DNA from: Pseudomonadota bacterium
Lineage (GTDB): Bacteria > Myxococcota > Myxococcia > Myxococcales > Myxococcaceae
Length of the DNA: 64,000 bases
Direction: 5' to 3'
NCBI GenBank assembly: GCA_023426545.1
Contig: JAFAAN010000071.1
Span: forward strand, 20,581 to 84,580
The first letter of the stretch is position 1; every line of letters begins with the position of its first letter. Under the pieces are notes generated by a model, which was not told the origin of the DNA, did no database searches, and saw only the letters and a list, made by a program, of their open reading frames with translations. Positions 61,451-64,000 of this stretch are shown here, in pieces. The translations under genes and the position numbers were made by a program.

Positions 61451-62170
61451 ATGGCAACTCCTCATATCTCCGCTGCCCCCGGTGACTTCGCTGACGTGGT
61501 GCTCATGCCCGGCGACCCGCTCCGGGCCCGTTACATCTCCGAGCGCTTCCTGGAGGGGGCCCGCGAGGTCACCTCCGTGCGCAACATGCTGGGCTACACC
61601 GGGACGTTCCGGGGGCGCCGGCTGTCGGTGATGGGGCATGGCATGGGGGTTCCCTCCATCTCCATCTACGCCACCGAGCTCATCCGGACGTATGGCGCCC
61701 GCGTCATCATCCGCGTGGGAAGCTGCGGTGCATTGAGCACGGACGTGAAGGTCCGGGACGTCATCGTCGCCACGGGCGCCGGGACGGACTCGAACGTGAA
61801 CCGGATGCGGCTGATGGGGCACGACTTCGCCGCGGTGGCGGACTTCACGCTCGCGCGCCGGGCGATGGAGGCCGCGGAGCGGCGCAACAAGCCTGTGCGG
61901 GCCGGGGCCGTCTTCACCTCGGACCTCTTCTACCATCCGCAGGAGCAGCTCAACGCCACGCTGGCGCGCATGGGCATCCTGGCCGTCGAGATGGAGGTCG
62001 CCGGGCTCTACGGTGTCGCCGCTGAGTCGGGCGCCCGGGCCCTGGGCCTGCTCACGGTGTCGGACCACATCATCACCGGCGAGTCGCTCTCGCCGCAGGA
62101 ACGGCAGACGACGTTCGACGAGATGATTGAGCTGGCCCTGGACGTCGCGGTCGCAGAGCCCGCCCCGTAA
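61451..62170 (+). CDS. deoD: DeoD-type purine nucleoside phosphorylase
   Basis: A 239-residue hexameric-type nucleoside phosphorylase that splits purine (deoxy)nucleosides with phosphate. It has MPGDPLRARYISE near 17-29, the GHGMGVPSISIY motif, VRVGSCGAL, and VEMEVAGLYGVA near 180. Typical DeoD length is 235-240. The ATG at 61451 is close to a -10 hexamer. Confidence 0.96.
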   Translation: MATPHISAAPGDFADVVLMPGDPLRARYISERFLEGAREVTSVRNMLGYTGTFRGRRLSVMGHGMGVPSISIYATELIRTYGARVIIRVGSCGALSTDVKVRDVIVATGAGTDSNVNRMRLMGHDFAAVADFTLARRAMEAAERRNKPVRAGAVFTSDLFYHPQEQLNATLARMGILAVEMEVAGLYGVAAESGARALGLLTVSDHIITGESLSPQERQTTFDEMIELALDVAVAEPAP

Positions 62171-62329
62171 ATCCCGCGTTGCGGGGCTGACGAGCAGGGG
62201 GCGGGGCCTCCCTGTCTGCTCTGGATGTACGAGACGGCTGCTCCCGGAGCGCTTCCAGGCGCCGGGAGCGGCCAGATTTCCCGGACGGTGCTTTGTGCCC
62301 AGCGGGATTCCGGGCCATTCTCCGCCCCG

Positions 62330-63931
62330 GTGCGTTATCCAATCTGGCTCCTGCTTGTCTGCGCCGGCTGTGCCGCGCGCATATCTCCTCACGCTGGCGC
62401 TGCGCCGGCCGCCGCCGCGCGTGCCCAGGACTCCGTCCCGGTGGCCGCCGCCGAGCCGCCGCCGCCTGCCGCCGAGCCCTCCGTGACGCCTGCCGCGGAC
62501 GCCGAGCCGGTGGTCGCGGAGGCCGCGTCCACCGAAGCTCCGGCCGCGCCCGAGGCGGCGCCATCCAGTGACGGCTGCGCGCTCAGCGCCGAGGACCTGA
62601 CGTCCGACGAGGACGAGCTGGCCGAGGGCGAGGGCGATGACGGCGAGAAGGAGACGCCGGAGGCCGTGGCGTCGGGCGCGGCGCCCGAGGGGCCGCTCTA
62701 CACCGCGGACATCTCCGACGAGGAGCTGGCGCGGCGGTGGAAGCAGGAGATTGCCTCGCTGGGCTCCATGGCCGTGGGCTTCGCGCACAGCGGGCGGCTG
62801 GTGAACGGCAAGCAGTTCCCGCAGGGCGAGGACTGGATTGTGGTCACCCCTGCTGGCGCCTGGGGCACCGAGGAGACCGTCGACTACCTGGCCGAGGCCA
62901 TCCGTGACGTGCGCGCCCGCTTCCCGAACGCGCCTCCGCTGCGCGTCAACGGCATGAGCCACAAGGAGGGCGGCCACATGCGCCCCCACAAGAGCCACCA
63001 GAACGGCCGCGACGTGGACGTGGGCTTCTACTACCCGACGGTGGACCCCATCCGCACCCGCGCGCGAGAGCACGTCATCGACGTGGGCTTGAACTGGGCG
63101 CTCATCCGCTCGCTGCTCATCAAGACGGACGTGCAGATGATTCTCGTCGACCGTCGCGTGCGCAAGGTCATCTACGACTACGCGGTCCGCGCGGGAGAGG
63201 ACAAGGCGTGGCTGGACTCGGTTTTCAACGACGGCTTCACGGGGATTGTCCGCCACGCTCGCGGTCACCGCGACCACTTCCACATCCGCTTCCACAACCC
63301 GCGCGCCCAGGAACTGGGGCGCCGCGTGCAGCCCCTCCTGTCGCTCCAGCCGGAGCACAACGTCACCACGCACCGCATCCGGAACGGGGACACGCTGGGC
63401 GGCATCGCGCTCAAGTACGGGTCGACGGTGGCGCTGATCAAGAAGGCGAACCGGATGAGCAGCAACTTCCTGCGCGCGGGCAACCGGCTGACCGTGCCCC
63501 TGCGTGGGCCCTGCACGCACTGCCCCGTGCCGCCGCCGTTCGTGCTGCCGCCGCGCAGGCTGCCGCCGGACGCGGTGGCGCCCGCGCTGGTGGCCGCCGC
63601 CTCCAAGGCTCCGGTGAATGACTGCGCCCGGCCGGTGTCCTCGGAGGGCCAGGCAGTGGCCGCCGCGGCGCCCGCGGTGGGCGCCGCCTCCGTCGAGGCC
63701 GCCGCGACGGCGCTGCCCTCGGCGACCTCGGCCACCGCCGTGAAGCCCGCCTCTGGCAGCTCGATCGATGTCGCGGCGCCCGTGAAGCCCGCCCCCGCCA
63801 TCAACGTGGCGTCGACGACAGTCCCCGCCGCGCAGTCGGCCGCCGCCGAGCCCGCCTCCGCGCAGAAGCCGTCCGCCATGCCCGTGCGCGAGTCGGAGCA
63901 GGGGGCCGCTGGTATCAGCCACGGCCGCTGA
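62330..63931 (+). CDS. MepA-like LAS endopeptidase with LysM domain (lipoprotein)
   Basis: A 533-residue predicted lipoprotein. The GTG start gives a short signal (PIWLLLVCAGC, lipid Cys near 13). After a Pro/Ala linker comes an M74 penicillin-insensitive murein endopeptidase domain (about 140-340) with zinc residues in HKSHQNGRDVDVGFY and GHRDHFHIRFH. A LysM motif (HRIRNGDTLGGIALKYGS) follows, then a long Ala/Pro tail. It cleaves peptidoglycan cross-links in the envelope. The start is uncertain; an ATG 35 codons upstream exists. Confidence 0.88.
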   Translation: MRYPIWLLLVCAGCAARISPHAGAAPAAAARAQDSVPVAAAEPPPPAAEPSVTPAADAEPVVAEAASTEAPAAPEAAPSSDGCALSAEDLTSDEDELAEGEGDDGEKETPEAVASGAAPEGPLYTADISDEELARRWKQEIASLGSMAVGFAHSGRLVNGKQFPQGEDWIVVTPAGAWGTEETVDYLAEAIRDVRARFPNAPPLRVNGMSHKEGGHMRPHKSHQNGRDVDVGFYYPTVDPIRTRAREHVIDVGLNWALIRSLLIKTDVQMILVDRRVRKVIYDYAVRAGEDKAWLDSVFNDGFTGIVRHARGHRDHFHIRFHNPRAQELGRRVQPLLSLQPEHNVTTHRIRNGDTLGGIALKYGSTVALIKKANRMSSNFLRAGNRLTVPLRGPCTHCPVPPPFVLPPRRLPPDAVAPALVAAASKAPVNDCARPVSSEGQAVAAAAPAVGAASVEAAATALPSATSATAVKPASGSSIDVAAPVKPAPAINVASTTVPAAQSAAAEPASAQKPSAMPVRESEQGAAGISHGR

Positions 63932-63972
63932 CTTCCGGCCGTCCACCAGCCGGGCCCGGGCCCCCGGTAACC

Positions 63973-63992
63973 CCCCCCGGGCACCCGGGGGG
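63973..63992. terminator. GC hairpin after the MepA-like gene
   Basis: CCCCCCGG and CCGGGGGG pair perfectly around GCAC, about 40 nt after the stop and next to the window edge. It follows a run of eight C (63971-63978). No T-run is visible within the window. Confidence 0.5.
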
Positions 63993-64000
63993 CGTAGGTT

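Noticed and set aside
61124..63946. A 940-codon minus-strand open frame opposite the MepA-like and deoD genes
   Set aside because: It is antisense to clear DeoD and MepA/LysM domains and its composition is Gly/Arg/His-rich with no domain.

Overview
The window is a GC-rich (about 70%) bacterial chromosome segment with very high third-position GC. It carries a gene set typical of myxobacteria (Myxococcaceae, Myxococcus/Corallococcus type): a membrane-anchored eukaryote-like Ser/Thr kinase, FHA and TPR proteins, many lipoproteins, Cys-rich DUF4215 repeats with a fibro-slime domain, a B12-dependent mutase cluster and a cytochrome P450. I see no CRISPR array, insertion sequence, prophage, rRNA or tRNA gene.

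Region by region. 1-5.4 kb: the kinase, then a thioredoxin/MORN/TPR protein followed 3 bp later by an FHA protein. 5.5-10.9 kb: a SWIM-SNF2 ATPase and a KefB-type antiporter, divergent. 11-19.6 kb: acyl-CoA mutases on the minus strand, namely fused IcmF, the GTPase MeaB, and the large and small methylmalonyl-CoA mutase subunits with start/stop overlaps. 19.7-28 kb: RNase HI with a C-terminal viroplasmin-like domain, a DsbA-family thiol protein, nitronate monooxygenase, secreted proteins of unknown function, an FBP zinc-finger protein, a flavin monooxygenase and RsgA. 29-33 kb: a TAXI-type binding protein, a non-coding interval with a likely small RNA and two diverged tandem terminators, and two lipoproteins, one with an HEXXH motif. 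33-37.8 kb: thrA preceded by what looks like a complete threonine attenuator, then a Pit phosphate transporter with its PhoU-like partner. 37.9-47.4 kb: a truncated alcohol dehydrogenase, dusA, a TPR protein, an acetyl-CoA hydrolase/transferase, an M3 oligopeptidase lipoprotein, thiD and an M20 peptidase. 47.6-64 kb: a fibro-slime lipoprotein, a TPR/TonB-like protein, a coiled-coil lipoprotein, a duplicated membrane domain fused to a spermidine-synthase fold, an O-methyltransferase, a coiled-coil protein, asnS, an AbiGi-like protein, a small lipoprotein, a P450, a TonB-C protein, deoD and a MepA-LysM endopeptidase.

Functional links. The mutase cluster joins odd-chain, branched-chain and propionyl-CoA metabolism to succinyl-CoA, and a CoA-transferase lies 21 kb away. 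Pit and its DUF47 partner form an operon that ends just before the thrA leader.

The most notable non-coding signals are the thrA leader (27-codon peptide with seven consecutive Thr codons, alternative hairpins, terminator), the candidate three-hairpin small RNA at 30.78-30.89 kb, and a recurrent TANNNT hexamer 6-12 nt before start codons that suggests leaderless transcripts. All calls come from reading the sequence; no database search was run.
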